Assembly (NCBI GenBank): GCA_035998495.1
Contig: DASYHP010000072.1
Span: forward strand, 1 to 64,000
Direction: 5' to 3'
DNA from: Mesorhizobium_B sp035998495
Lineage (GTDB): Bacteria; Pseudomonadota; Alphaproteobacteria; Rhizobiales; Rhizobiaceae
DNA length: 64,000 bases
The notes beneath the pieces were generated by a model. The model saw only the letters and a program-made list of their open reading frames with translations, searched no databases and was not told where the DNA came from. The position numbers and the translations under genes are program-made. This document shows positions 55,180 to 64,000 of this stretch, one piece after another; the first letter of the stretch is position 1; every line of letters begins with the position of its first letter.

Positions 55180-56193
55180 TCAGGAAACCCGGATGCGGGG
55201 ATCGAGCAGCATATAGCCGAGATCCCCGATGAACTGGGTGGTGACCGCGATGGCGACCGTGATCAGCGTCGCCGCCTCCAGCGTCGCGATGTCGCCGAAC
55301 AGGCTGGCTTCGAGCAGCAGGCGGCCGAAACCGGGATAGGCGAAGACGAGTTCGGTGACCACGACGCCGCTGATCAGGAAATTGATCTGCAGCAGGAGCA
55401 CCGTGAACGGCGCGATCATCGCATTGCGCAGCGCGTGGCCGAACACCATGCGCCGCGTGCTCATTCCCTTGAGGACGGCGGTGCGGATGAAGGGCCGTTC
55501 CATGACGCCGATCATCGACACGCGGATCATGCGCGCGACATAGCCGAAATCATAGATCACCAGCACCGCGACCGGCAGCACGAGCTGCGAGGCGATCGGC
55601 CAGCCGCTGCCTTCGTCGAGCTGGCTGGTGCCCGGCAGGACCGGCCACAGGATGACGAACAGCGTCACCAGGAACACGCCCGAGGCGAATTCGGGAATGG
55701 AGGTGAAGGTGATGCAGACCACCGACAGCGTCCGGTCGAGCGCGCCGCCCTCCTTCAGGCCAGACAGCACGCCGAAGGCGATCGACAGCGGGACGATCAG
55801 CAGGAAGGCGAGGCCGGCCAGCAGGGCGGTGTTGGCGAGCCGGTCCCAGATGACGTCGTTGACCGGCAGCTTGTTCAGGGTCGAATAGCCGAAATTGCCG
55901 AAATACTGCGCCCCTCGAGGATCGGTGAAGTTGAGTCCGGTGCTCGGGTCCTGCAGCGGGTCGGGGATCGCGCCGAGCAGCACGCCCACCCATCGGAAAT
56001 AGCGCACCAGAAGCGGGTCGTTGGCCCTCAACTTCTCGGTCAGGATGTCGACCTGCTGCTGGGTGGCGAACGGCCCGAGCGACTTGCGCGCCACGCTGCC
56101 CGGTGTGAACTCGGAGACGGCGAAGACAAGGAACGACGCCGCGACCATGGTCAGCACCATCATCGAGAGCCGTTTGAACAGGAATGTCGCCAT
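55180..56193 (-). CDS. Dipeptide-type ABC transporter permease (DppB family)
   Basis: A 337-residue permease with about six helices: FKRLSMMVLTMVAASFLVFAVSEFTPG, LANTALLAGLAFLLIVPLSIAFG, EFASGVFLVTLFVI and the coupling loop IRTAVLKGMSTRRMVFGHALRNAM. The final segment LLDPRIRVS is standard for DppB. ATG at 56193 is used; the upstream frame is not protein-like. It lies 71 bases after the binding-protein gene. Confidence 0.9.
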   Translation of the reverse strand: MATFLFKRLSMMVLTMVAASFLVFAVSEFTPGSVARKSLGPFATQQQVDILTEKLRANDPLLVRYFRWVGVLLGAIPDPLQDPSTGLNFTDPRGAQYFGNFGYSTLNKLPVNDVIWDRLANTALLAGLAFLLIVPLSIAFGVLSGLKEGGALDRTLSVVCITFTSIPEFASGVFLVTLFVILWPVLPGTSQLDEGSGWPIASQLVLPVAVLVIYDFGYVARMIRVSMIGVMERPFIRTAVLKGMSTRRMVFGHALRNAMIAPFTVLLLQINFLISGVVVTELVFAYPGFGRLLLEASLFGDIATLEAATLITVAIAVTTQFIGDLGYMLLDPRIRVS

Positions 56194-56264
56194 GCGCCAG
56201 GCAGATCCGACCTCGGCGGCGACCCGGCCGCCGACTGCGGCGGCCGGGTCTTGCCTTGGGAGGC

Positions 56265-57935
56265 TCAGGCCGCGATCGCGTATTTGTGCGCCTGGATGTA
56301 TTGCGAGGGGTGCAGTTCGAAGCCCAGCACCTTCTTGTCCATGACCGTGGAGAAGACGCGCCAGTAAGGCTGCACGATCGGTCCTTCCTCCTGCATGATC
56401 TCCTCGATCCGCGCCATCACCTTGCTGCGCTCCTTCGGGTCGAGGATGCCTTCCGCCTCCGTCAGCAAGGCGTCGAACTCCGCATTGGAGAATTTCGACT
56501 CGTTCCACGCCTGATTGGACCGGTAGGCCAGCGCCAGGGTCATGATGGCGAGCGGGCGATGGCCCCAGCCGGTGACGCTGAACGGCGAGGAGGTCCAGAC
56601 CTCCCAATACTGGGCGCTCGGCAGCGTCTTGATGTTGATGCGGATGCCGATCTCTTTCAACTGCTCGGCCATCACCTGCGAGGTGTTGAACTCCCAGTTC
56701 GGGTCCGGCCGCGTCGTCATGTCCACCTCGAAGCCGTCCGGGAAGCCGGCTTCGGCGAGCAGCGCCTTGGCCTTCTCGACATCGCGGGAATATTTCGGCA
56801 GCGGGAAATATTCGGGATGCGATGGCGCGACATGATGGTCCTCGCCCGGCACGCCGGCGCCGAGCAGGGCTGTCTGGATCACCGCGTCGCGGTCGATGCC
56901 GAGCCGCATCGCCTTGCGCACCCGCTTGTCCTTGAACTGCTCGACATCGGGATGCATGCGCATGACGGCGGTCTGCGTCGTCTGGACGCCATGGACGGCG
57001 ACGTGGGGAAAAGCCTTCATCGCGTTGATCTGCACGGCGTCGGCTTCGGACAGCCCGTCCACCTGCTTGGACGCCATGGCGGCGATCGCGGCGCCCGGAT
57101 TGTCGCCGAGGTCCACATATTCGAAGGTGTCGATGAAGGGGCCGCCGCCCCAGTAGTCGGTCCGCGCCTTGAACCTGGCGTTCTTGCCGACCGTGTACTC
57201 GGTCATCTCGAACGGGCCCGTGCCGTTCGACCCTGGACCGAACGCGCCGTTCTCCTCGGGATCGAGCATGAACATCACGTAATGGAAAAGGTGCTCGGGA
57301 ACCGCGATCTGCGGCGCGAAGGCATTCAGCCGAACCGTGTGGTCATCCACCTTCTCGATCGCGTTGTCGGCCCAGAGCTTGCTCGACTTTTTCGGGTTGC
57401 CCGCCTCGTCCTTTTCGCCCGTTTCGATTTCCTGGACCAGATAGCCCGTGAACAGGCCGAGCATGGAGGAGCCCACCGCCGGATCGGCGACCCGCTTCAG
57501 GTTCCACACCACGTCGTCGGCGTTGAACTGGCGCCCATTGCGCCACTTCACGTCCTTGCGCAGGAAGAGCGTCCAGGTCTTCAAGTCTTCGCTGACCTCC
57601 CACCTTTCCAACAGGAACGGCTCGGTGATGTTGTCCCGGTTGGTGAAGGTGAGGAATTCGCAGACCTGGCGCACGACGTTCGACTTCTCGGCGAAGTCGA
57701 CGAGATGCGGATCCTTGATCTCCATGCAGCGCATGCCGATGCGCAGATTGCCGCCCTTGGGCATGTCCTGCGCGATCGCCGTGCCCGACGGGTCGGCCAT
57801 GCCGGCCACGGAATAGGCGGCCGCCGCCGACAGGCCGAGCAGCGTCGCGCGCCGCAGGAAATCACGGCGGGAAATCGCGCCCTCGTTCATCTCCTCGATG
57901 AGCGTCGGGATATAGGGGTGGACGGGCTTTTCCAT
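56265..57935 (-). CDS. ABC transporter periplasmic binding protein (DppA/OppA family, SBP_bac_5)
   Basis: A 556-residue solute-binding protein. A Tat-type signal lies inside the first 45 residues (SRRDFLRRATLLGLSAAAA). Family stretches: LTFTNRDNITEPFLLERWEVSEDLKTWTLFLRKDVKWRNGRQFNADDVVWNLKR, NGTGPFEM, KDKRVRKAMRLGIDRDAVIQ, and YFPLPKYSRDVEKAKALLAEAGFPDGF. It precedes the permeases and is the first gene of the minus-strand operon. Ligands of this family are peptides, opines, sugars or cyclic compounds; the enzymes downstream suggest a cyclic amide. Confidence 0.9.
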   Translation of the reverse strand: MEKPVHPYIPTLIEEMNEGAISRRDFLRRATLLGLSAAAAYSVAGMADPSGTAIAQDMPKGGNLRIGMRCMEIKDPHLVDFAEKSNVVRQVCEFLTFTNRDNITEPFLLERWEVSEDLKTWTLFLRKDVKWRNGRQFNADDVVWNLKRVADPAVGSSMLGLFTGYLVQEIETGEKDEAGNPKKSSKLWADNAIEKVDDHTVRLNAFAPQIAVPEHLFHYVMFMLDPEENGAFGPGSNGTGPFEMTEYTVGKNARFKARTDYWGGGPFIDTFEYVDLGDNPGAAIAAMASKQVDGLSEADAVQINAMKAFPHVAVHGVQTTQTAVMRMHPDVEQFKDKRVRKAMRLGIDRDAVIQTALLGAGVPGEDHHVAPSHPEYFPLPKYSRDVEKAKALLAEAGFPDGFEVDMTTRPDPNWEFNTSQVMAEQLKEIGIRINIKTLPSAQYWEVWTSSPFSVTGWGHRPLAIMTLALAYRSNQAWNESKFSNAEFDALLTEAEGILDPKERSKVMARIEEIMQEEGPIVQPYWRVFSTVMDKKVLGFELHPSQYIQAHKYAIAA

Positions 57936-58474
57936 CTTCGCGGTCTCCGGGTTGGTCAGTCAGCGAGCCGGCCGTGACGACGAATTCGCTGGGCTCGGTG
58001 GACGGGTCCCGCGCCGCGTGGCGGCGCCGGCATCTTCCCTGCAATGCACTGTCGATCGCCGTGCGCCGTTCCCTTCGGACACAAGCATCCGGCGCATGGC
58101 CCGACCTGGACGCCGCGGCATCGCAGAAGGCATCCGCGCTTGCCTGCGCATGATGACGGCTCCCATGGCGGCGCGGCTGTTGGTCAGGCGCTCATTCCCC
58201 ATAACAAAAGCTATACCCGGCGCTGGTGGCGGCAAACGAAGTTTGAGCGCTCAATGACGCCGTTTTTTTTGGCCATCAGGGCGGACGTCCAGCGGGTTGA
58301 CCTCTTCCGGCCAACCTCGACCGCTCGTAAAACACACCGGTCAGCCAGGATGCTTTGCGCCGGGCCTGGCTTCCGACGGCCGGTCCGGCAACTCCAATCA
58401 AGAAAAGGCGGCGCGGCAGGAAAGCCGCTCGACGCTCGCGCCAAGCCCCGCCCAGCAAAGGGAAGATTGTCGAC
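57936..58474. other. 539-base intergenic region between divergent operons
   Basis: No convincing gene was seen. It must hold the promoter of the binding-protein operon (minus) and of the flavoprotein gene (plus). At 58243-58254 is the perfect 12-base palindrome TTGAGCGCTCAA, followed by an eight-T run at 58263-58270. Open frames here read as basic, low-complexity sequence without family features. Confidence 0.6.
58243..58254. promoter_or_regulatory. Perfect palindrome TTGAGCGCTCAA, possible LacI/GalR-type operator
   Basis: A central CG with GAGCGCTC core is the pattern of LacI/GalR-family operators. It lies about 220 bases before the flavoprotein start and 310 bases from the binding-protein start. 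No LacI-type gene is in the window, so the regulator would lie elsewhere. Confidence 0.4.
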
Positions 58475-60892
58475 ATGCGAACCCACGCACAAGCCGTCGT
58501 GATCGGCGGCGGCCTGATCGGCTGCTCGATCCTCTACCACCTCGCCAAGCTGGGCTGGACCGACGTGCTTCTGCTCGAGCGCGACGAGTTGACCTCGGGC
58601 TCGACCTGGCATGCGGCCGCCAACATCCACGGCCTGCACGATTCCACCAATATCAGCCGGCTCCAGCACTACACCATGAAGCTCTACAAGGAGCTCGAAG
58701 CCGAGACCGGCCAAAGCTGCGGCATCTTCCAGCCCGGCTCGCTCTACCTCGCCCAGACGGAGGCGCGCGAGCACCAGCTCCGCCTGCAGGAGGCGAAGGC
58801 GCGCCGCTACGGCATGAACTTCTACGAAGTGTCCCGCGCCGAAGCCGAACGGCTTCACCCGCTCGTCGATTTCTCGGGCGTGCGTTGCATCATGTACGAG
58901 CCCGAGGGCGGCAATGTGGATCCGTCCGGCGTCACGGCCGCCTATGCCGCCGGCGCGCGCCAAAGGGGCGCGGACATCCGCCGCTTCACGCCGGTCACCG
59001 CCACCGAGCAGCAGCCCGACGGGACATGGCTGGTGCGCACGCCCCAGGGCGATATCCGCGCGGAATGGGTGGTGAACGCCGCCGGCCTTTGGGCGCGCGA
59101 GGTGGCGGCGTTCGCGGGGCTCGAATTGCCGCTGATCCCCACAGAGCACCAGTATTTCGTCACCGAGACCATCCCGGAGATCGCCGCGCTCGGTCGCCGG
59201 CTGCCCTCCGTCGCCGATCGCGACGGCGAATATTATCTGCGCCAGGAAGGCCTGGGCCTGCTCATCGGCGCCTATGAGCGCGACATGAGGTTCTGGGCCG
59301 AAGGCGGCACGCCCCAAGACTTCGGCCACGAGCTCTTCCCCGATGATCTCGGCCGCATCGAAGAGAACATGATGCGGGCGATCGAACGGGTGCCGGCGGT
59401 CGGCGAGGCCGGCGTCAAGCGCGTGATCAACGGCCCCATGATCTGGTCGCCCGACTCCGCCGCGCTCTTCGGCCCCGTGCCGGAGCTCAAGAACTATTTC
59501 TGCTGCGCGGGGATCATTCCCGGCTTCTCGCAGTCCGGCGGCTTGGGCAAGCTCGCCGCGGAGTGGATGATCGAGGGCGAGCCCTCGCTCGACATGTTCG
59601 CCTGGGACATGGCCCGCTTCGGGCAGTGGGCGGGAAAGAGCTTCACCAAGGCGCGGGTGCAGGACCAGTACACCCACCGCTTCAAGATCCATTTCCCCTA
59701 TGAGGAGCGGCAGGCGGGCCGCCCCGTCCGGTCCCGGCCGGCCTGCGACACGCAGCGGGAACTGGGCGCCGTCTTCGGCCTGAACTACGGCTGGGAGCAC
59801 CCGCTCTGGTTCGCGGCTCCAGGCGAGCCGCGCGAGGAGACGACAGGCTTCACGCGCCAGAACTGGTGGGCGCCGGTGGGCCGCGAGGCGCGGATGCTCA
59901 GGGAGCATGCCGGCATCATCGATATCTCCAACTTCGCGAAATACGCGGTGACGGGGCCGGGCGCCGAAGCCTGGCTCAACGCGGTCTTCGCCAACCGCAT
60001 GCCGCGCGAGACGGGCCGCTCTTGCCTCACCCCGCTCATCGGCAAGCGCGGCGGCATCGCCGGCGACTTCACGGTGACGCGGCTTGGCCAGGACGAGTTC
60101 CTGGTGATCGGCTCAGGCATGGCCGAGCGCTATCACGGTCGCTTCTTCCGCATGGTGCCTTTGCCCGAGGGCACGGCGTTCCGCTCCGTGACCGAAGCTC
60201 TGTGCGGCTTCAACGTCGCCGGCCCGCGCGCGCGAGAAATCCTGCAGCGGCTCACGAACGCCGACCTCTCCAACGAGGCGTTCCCCTTCATGCGCTCGCG
60301 CCGAATCACGGTCGGCGGCGTGGACGTCACGGCCCTGCGCGTGTCGTTCACCGGCGACCTCGGCTGGGAGCTCTACTGCCCGGCCGACGCGCAAGTTCCG
60401 CTCTACCGCGCGCTTCTCGACGCAGGGCGCGACTTTGGCGCGGGGCCGGTGGGCTCGCGCGCGCTGCTCTCCTTGCGCGTGGAGAAGGGCTATGGGAGCT
60501 GGGGCCGGGAATATTCCCCCGAATACTGGCCGCAGGAGGCCGGACTCGACCGCCTCGCCAAGCTCGACAAGCCGTTCCTTCACCGCGACGCCTATGCCGC
60601 GCTGGCACACAAGCCGCCGCGCGACCGGCTGGTCATGCTGAAGGTGGAGGCCAACGGCGCGGACGCGAGCGGGGGCGAGCCGATCTTCCTGTCCGACGGC
60701 ACGCCCGCCGGCCAGGTGACGTCCGGCGCATTTGGCCACTTCGTCGGCCAGTCGCTCGCGCTCGGCTATGTCAAGAACGGCTTGGCGCAGCCCGGCGACA
60801 GGCTCAGCGTGGCCATCCTCGGCCGCCCACACGAGGCGATCCTGCTCGACCGTCCGCCCTTCGACCCTGACGGGCTGCGCCTGCGGGGGTGA
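58475..60892 (+). CDS. Dimethylglycine/sarcosine dehydrogenase-like FAD and GcvT protein
   Basis: An 805-residue fusion. Residues 1 to ~370: FAD/DAO domain with VVIGGGLIGCSILYHLAKLG and GSTWHAAANIHG; the histidine of STWHAA is the covalent FAD site in dimethylglycine dehydrogenase. Residues ~420-805: GcvT/aminomethyltransferase tetrahydrofolate domain (HAGIIDISNFAKYAVTGPGAEAWLN, SFTGDLGWELYCPA, SLRVEKGYGSWGREY). It oxidises N-methylated amino acids and passes the C1 unit to folate. It fits with the MttB gene at 40 kb as amine use. AAGGGAAG precedes ATG. It is monocistronic here. Confidence 0.88.
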   Translation: MRTHAQAVVIGGGLIGCSILYHLAKLGWTDVLLLERDELTSGSTWHAAANIHGLHDSTNISRLQHYTMKLYKELEAETGQSCGIFQPGSLYLAQTEAREHQLRLQEAKARRYGMNFYEVSRAEAERLHPLVDFSGVRCIMYEPEGGNVDPSGVTAAYAAGARQRGADIRRFTPVTATEQQPDGTWLVRTPQGDIRAEWVVNAAGLWAREVAAFAGLELPLIPTEHQYFVTETIPEIAALGRRLPSVADRDGEYYLRQEGLGLLIGAYERDMRFWAEGGTPQDFGHELFPDDLGRIEENMMRAIERVPAVGEAGVKRVINGPMIWSPDSAALFGPVPELKNYFCCAGIIPGFSQSGGLGKLAAEWMIEGEPSLDMFAWDMARFGQWAGKSFTKARVQDQYTHRFKIHFPYEERQAGRPVRSRPACDTQRELGAVFGLNYGWEHPLWFAAPGEPREETTGFTRQNWWAPVGREARMLREHAGIIDISNFAKYAVTGPGAEAWLNAVFANRMPRETGRSCLTPLIGKRGGIAGDFTVTRLGQDEFLVIGSGMAERYHGRFFRMVPLPEGTAFRSVTEALCGFNVAGPRAREILQRLTNADLSNEAFPFMRSRRITVGGVDVTALRVSFTGDLGWELYCPADAQVPLYRALLDAGRDFGAGPVGSRALLSLRVEKGYGSWGREYSPEYWPQEAGLDRLAKLDKPFLHRDAYAALAHKPPRDRLVMLKVEANGADASGGEPIFLSDGTPAGQVTSGAFGHFVGQSLALGYVKNGLAQPGDRLSVAILGRPHEAILLDRPPFDPDGLRLRG

Positions 60893-60922
60893 GCTCCGAA
60901 GCCGGCGCCTGCAGCATGAGCG

Positions 60923-60939
60923 GCCAGCCGATGGCTGGC
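60923..60939. terminator. Short hairpin between convergent genes
   Basis: GCCAGCC-GAT-GGCTGGC is a perfect 7-bp stem with a 3-base loop. It lies 31 bases after the flavoprotein stop and just before the convergent epimerase stop. No T-run follows in either direction. Confidence 0.35.
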
Positions 60940-60940
60940 G

Positions 60941-61972
60941 TCAGAGCGTCACGCCGAAGGCGCGGATGAAATCGGCATAGTCGGCCAGCGCCGCGCGCAG
61001 CGGCGTCGGTCGCCAGCCCGTTTCCCGCGCGATTCGGGAAATGTCGTAGGCGCCCCAGCGTCCGCCCTTGAAGGCCGAATTGGCGACAATGTCGCAGTCG
61101 CCCGGCGCGGCGGTGCGCCATTGCGCGCCGGGAACGATGTCGGCGACGGCTTCCAGCAATTGCCGCATGGTGACCGGCTCGCCATAGGCGATGTTGTAGA
61201 CCTCGTGATCCAGCGGGCCGTCCTTGTCGAGAAGCGCCATGATCGCGCGGCCGACATCCCGCGCATGGATATGGTCGCCCACGGCGTCGGGCGCGTTGAC
61301 ACGGATCGGCTTGCCCTCCAGCGCCCGATGAATCGCCACATAGGGCGCGCAGCGATGCGCCCGGCTCGGCCGTGTGCGGTCCATCGGGCCGTAGACGCCC
61401 GACAGGCGGCAGGCGGCGACCGACATGCCGAAAAGCCTGCCATAGCGGCGGCCGATCATCTCGCTGGCGAGCTTGGAGATGCCGTAGAACTCCGGCGGAT
61501 CGACCCAGCCCTCCTCCGGCATCGGGCCGGCCGGTTCCGGGCCGTAGTCATTGTAGACCGCGCCGGAGCTGAGGTTGATGAACCGCTTCAGGCCCGGCAG
61601 ACGCCGCGCCCATTCCAGCATCGTCACCGCGCCCATGATGTTGACTTCCAACACCTTGGCGGGAACGTCGGTCTCGGGGTTGGCGACCGCGCCGCCATCC
61701 GGCGATTCCGGTGCGAACAGCGTCACGGTCGCGGCGTGGACGACCCGCGTGATGTCGTGCGCCGCCGCGATGCGCTCCAGCGCGGCGCGGTCGAGCACGC
61801 TTGCCCGGACATAGGCGAGCCGGTCCGCGACCGGCGCGAAGAACCGTTCGAGCGGCGGGTCGAGCGGGCCGGAATCGAGCACGACGGCCCGCTCCCCTGG
61901 ATGGGTTTCCAGCCATAGGAGGGCTAGGTTGGACATGACGAAACCGCCGCCGCCGGTGATCAGGAGCGTCAT
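60941..61972 (-). CDS. NAD-dependent epimerase/dehydratase (extended SDR), copy 2
   Basis: A 343-residue paralogue of the epimerase at 49-50 kb. TGGGGFVMSNLALLW is the NAD site; VVHAATVTLF, NIMGAVTMLEWARRLPGLKRFINLSSGAVYNDYGP, YGISK and YNIAYGE follow, with GGRWGAYDISRIARETGWRPTP at the end. Like copy 1 it starts MTLL and carries the unusual FVMS after the glycines. It lies 90 bases after the amidohydrolase on the same strand. Substrate unknown. Confidence 0.85.
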   Translation of the reverse strand: MTLLITGGGGFVMSNLALLWLETHPGERAVVLDSGPLDPPLERFFAPVADRLAYVRASVLDRAALERIAAAHDITRVVHAATVTLFAPESPDGGAVANPETDVPAKVLEVNIMGAVTMLEWARRLPGLKRFINLSSGAVYNDYGPEPAGPMPEEGWVDPPEFYGISKLASEMIGRRYGRLFGMSVAACRLSGVYGPMDRTRPSRAHRCAPYVAIHRALEGKPIRVNAPDAVGDHIHARDVGRAIMALLDKDGPLDHEVYNIAYGEPVTMRQLLEAVADIVPGAQWRTAAPGDCDIVANSAFKGGRWGAYDISRIARETGWRPTPLRAALADYADFIRAFGVTL

Positions 61973-62062
61973 GGCGGGGAGCCTTGGGGAGAAGGCCGAA
62001 GAGAATTCGGCGGCGTGTGAATGTTCATGGGACTGGCGGAAGCCGCTGGCTTGTCGCCGCGC

Positions 62063-63502
62063 TCAGCCCTGCACCGAGCGGTGAAGGTAGCGGCCATGGT
62101 CGGGACCGCCGAGGAAGCGATCGCCGTCGACGATCAGCCGGCCTCGGCTGAAGGTCTTTTCGACCCGGCCTTTCGTCTTCCAGCCTTCCCAGACCGAATA
62201 ATCGGTGTTGGAGTGCATGGTCTCGACGCTGAACACATGCTCGCCATCGGGGTCGAAGATCACGATGTCGGCGTCGTAGCCCGGCAGCAGATGGCCCTTC
62301 GTGCGCAGGTCGAACAGGCGCGCCGGCGTCGAGCAACAGACCTCCACCCAGCGGTGGACATCGAGCTTGCCGGCGCCGACGCCGCGCGAATAGACCAGCG
62401 GCAGCCGCGTCTCGACCCCGCCCGGCGGAAGCAGAGGCATCAGCCGGTTGCCGGCGGCGTCGCGGCGGGTTGCGGGCGTGGCCGGCGGCACGTCGATCTT
62501 CAGGCCGAAATAGCCCGCGAGCTCCAGCGCCTGCGCCTCGGGGACCAACCGCATGGCGGTATGGTCCGTCGAGACGATGTCGAGATCGCCGCGCGCCAGC
62601 CCGTTCCACAGCGCGAGCTGGTGCGCGGCGTCGCGGATCGGCGGCGTCACCAGGAAGGGCAAGGCCTCGATCGGGTCGCCCCGGTAGACGTCTTCGTCAT
62701 GCGTCAGATAGGCTAGGCACACCTCGCCATAGGCCTCGACCCCCCTGCCCTTGGCGGCGCGGATCGCCTCCACCCCTTGGGCGCAGGTGTTGTGGAAGAT
62801 CAGCGTGCGGCCGCCGGTGACTTCCGTCATCGCCATGGCCAGATGGATCGCGGCGGCCTCGGTGGGGGCCGGATAGTTGTCGGTGAAGCGCGCGAGCGAA
62901 TGTCCGCCCCTGTCCGCCGAGCGCTTGCGCATCGCGGCGAGCGCGCCGCGGTTCTCGGCATGGACGACGTTGAGCGCGCCGCGATTGGCGGTTTCCCACA
63001 TGCCGCGCATCAGGAACTCGTCGGAAACGCCCCAGCCGGGAATGGCCATGAACCATTTGAAGCTGGTGATGCCGCGCGCCATGATCGGGCCGATCTCGGC
63101 CAGCCGCGCGTCACTCTCCTCGCGGATGTTCATATGGAAGGCGAAATCGACGCTGCTCTGGCCCTCGGCCTCGCCGAGCCGGGCATCGAGCGCCTCGTTC
63201 AGCGTCAGCCCCGGCTCGACCTGGATCTGGTCGATGATCGTCGTCGTTCCGCCGAAGGCCGCCGCCACCGATCCGGTCGCGAAGGTTTCGTCATAGCAGA
63301 AGCTCTTGCGCTCGGTGCGCATGTGAACATGGCCGTCGATCGCGCCGGGGATGACCAGCTTTCCGGTCGCGTCGACCTCATGCCGGCCGCTGAGATCGCT
63401 GCCGACCGCGACGATCCGCTCGCCGGACACCGCGACGTCGCCGACGAAATCGGCGATGCCCGAGATGACGCGGCCGTTCTTGATGACCAGATCGAAGCTC
63501 AT
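62063..63502 (-). CDS. Hydantoinase/dihydropyrimidinase-like amidohydrolase
   Basis: A 479-residue cyclic amidohydrolase. All usual metal-site motifs are present: DGHVHMRT (HxH), TSFKWFMA (lysine for carboxylation), NVVHAENRGAL (HAE), LIFHNTCAQG (His) and STDHTAMRL (Asp). The length and the motif order fit D-hydantoinase/dihydropyrimidinase. It would hydrolyse a cyclic diamide ring such as a hydantoin or dihydropyrimidine. ATG at 63502 follows GGGGAGG by about 10 bases. It lies between the PuuE-like gene and the epimerase; its paralogue at 47 kb has lost several ligands. Confidence 0.87.
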   Translation of the reverse strand: MSFDLVIKNGRVISGIADFVGDVAVSGERIVAVGSDLSGRHEVDATGKLVIPGAIDGHVHMRTERKSFCYDETFATGSVAAAFGGTTTIIDQIQVEPGLTLNEALDARLGEAEGQSSVDFAFHMNIREESDARLAEIGPIMARGITSFKWFMAIPGWGVSDEFLMRGMWETANRGALNVVHAENRGALAAMRKRSADRGGHSLARFTDNYPAPTEAAAIHLAMAMTEVTGGRTLIFHNTCAQGVEAIRAAKGRGVEAYGEVCLAYLTHDEDVYRGDPIEALPFLVTPPIRDAAHQLALWNGLARGDLDIVSTDHTAMRLVPEAQALELAGYFGLKIDVPPATPATRRDAAGNRLMPLLPPGGVETRLPLVYSRGVGAGKLDVHRWVEVCCSTPARLFDLRTKGHLLPGYDADIVIFDPDGEHVFSVETMHSNTDYSVWEGWKTKGRVEKTFSRGRLIVDGDRFLGGPDHGRYLHRSVQG

Positions 63503-63626
63503 CGCGGATGATCCTCCCCTTGCGCCCCGCCGCCGCCGCCGCATGCCGGCCAGGTGGAGCACGAACGCGACGTGATTTGCCGAACGCGGTTCGCAGACGC
63601 CGCACCCACCCCGCGCGCCCACGGCG

Positions 63627-64000
63627 TCACCCGCCGAACCTCTCGATCCAGTGGCGCGCCAGATCGCTCCGCCGGCAGATCCAGATGTCCGGGTGCGCCT
63701 TGATCTTGTCGAGAAACCGCGCGAGGCCGATCATGCGGCCGGGCCGCGCCGCCAGCCTGCAATGCAGCGATACGGTCATCATCCGCGGCGTCCTCGCGCC
63801 CTCCGCCAGCAGCCAGTCCACGGCGTCGCCGAGATATTCGAGGAACTGGCCGCCGGTCTCCAGGCCCGCGCCGCGCGAGAACCGGCTGTCGTTGTTGTCG
63901 AAGCTGTGCGGCACGACCAGGTGCCGCTTGCCGTCGACCTCGACGAAGAAGGGCAGATCGTCGCTGTAGTCGTCGCTGTCGAACAGGAAGCCGCCATGTT
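63627..64000 (-). CDS. PuuE-like polysaccharide deacetylase family protein, truncated by window edge
   Basis: The C-terminal ~124 residues on the minus strand; the frame runs off the end. It reads HGGFLFDSDDYSDDLPFFVEVDGKRHLVVPHSFDNNDSRFSRG, then GGQFLEYLGDAVDWLLAEG, MMTVSLHCRLAARPGRMIGLARFLDKI and WICRRSDLARHW. It parallels the PuuE-like protein at 48 kb (SDPCNDDLPYF and IGIHARWMGQPNRA). The N-terminal NYEEG region is outside the window. It heads the second PuuE/amidohydrolase/epimerase set. Confidence 0.8.
   Translation of the reverse strand, partial: HGGFLFDSDDYSDDLPFFVEVDGKRHLVVPHSFDNNDSRFSRGAGLETGGQFLEYLGDAVDWLLAEGARTPRMMTVSLHCRLAARPGRMIGLARFLDKIKAHPDIWICRRSDLARHWIERFGG

Noticed and set aside
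57952..58474. Short open frames in the 539-base gap
   Set aside because: They encode basic, low-complexity sequence, lack ribosome-binding sites and overlap on both strands.

Overview
The window is about 64 kb of high-GC chromosome-like DNA, densely packed with operons whose starts and stops overlap (ATGA, GTGA, TTGA). It looks like an alphaproteobacterium of the Hyphomicrobiales (rhizobia and relatives). The reasons are a Rhizobium-type L-rhamnose locus (rhaRSTPQ-K, rhaD, rhaI), an ScfR-like regulator next to isocitrate lyase, rhizobial-style palindromic intergenic repeats, and many ABC/TRAP catabolic operons. I could not assign a genus. No tRNA, rRNA, CRISPR array, insertion sequence or phage gene was seen.

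Layout. (1) 0-8 kb: a signalling block. A truncated Pycsar-effector-like membrane protein diverges from a FecR/TPR/outer-membrane-barrel fusion protein, a CHASE2 adenylate cyclase and a 37-residue proline-rich microprotein; a DUF305 protein and a formyltransferase follow. (2) 8-19.4 kb: L-rhamnose uptake and breakdown, with the DeoR-type regulator RhaR diverging from rhaD across a nested dyad operator. (3) 19.4-28.2 kb: a small membrane protein, a polysaccharide deacetylase, a hybrid histidine kinase diverging from a REC-EAL regulator that leads into two tandem TadG-like proteins, and a DUF454 protein. (4) 28.3-36.4 kb: a TRAP transporter with a DeoR regulator, divergent from a GlpA-like, GlpB-like and kinase operon, probably for glycerol or a related polyol. 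(5) 36.4-39.8 kb: ScfR regulator, isocitrate lyase and a small partner. (6) 39.9-46 kb: a catabolic operon (MmgE/PrpD, DHDPS-like lyase, frameshifted 2-hydroxyacid dehydrogenase, non-pyrrolysine MttB) divergent from a LysR regulator. (7) 46-58 kb: a minus-strand run with a dipeptide-type ABC transporter, MFS carrier, two SDRs, an epimerase, a PuuE-like deacetylase and an unusual cyclic amidohydrolase. (8) 58.5-64 kb: a dimethylglycine/sarcosine dehydrogenase-like flavoprotein, then a second epimerase, amidohydrolase and PuuE-like set that runs off the window.

How it fits together. Most of the window imports and degrades plant- or soil-derived carbon and nitrogen compounds: rhamnose, a polyol or polyol phosphate, C2 units through the glyoxylate shunt, methylated amines, and an unknown cyclic amide. 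The most unusual elements are the Pycsar-effector-like gene beside a cyclase operon, and the duplicated epimerase/amidohydrolase/PuuE module, in which one amidohydrolase copy appears to have lost several metal ligands.
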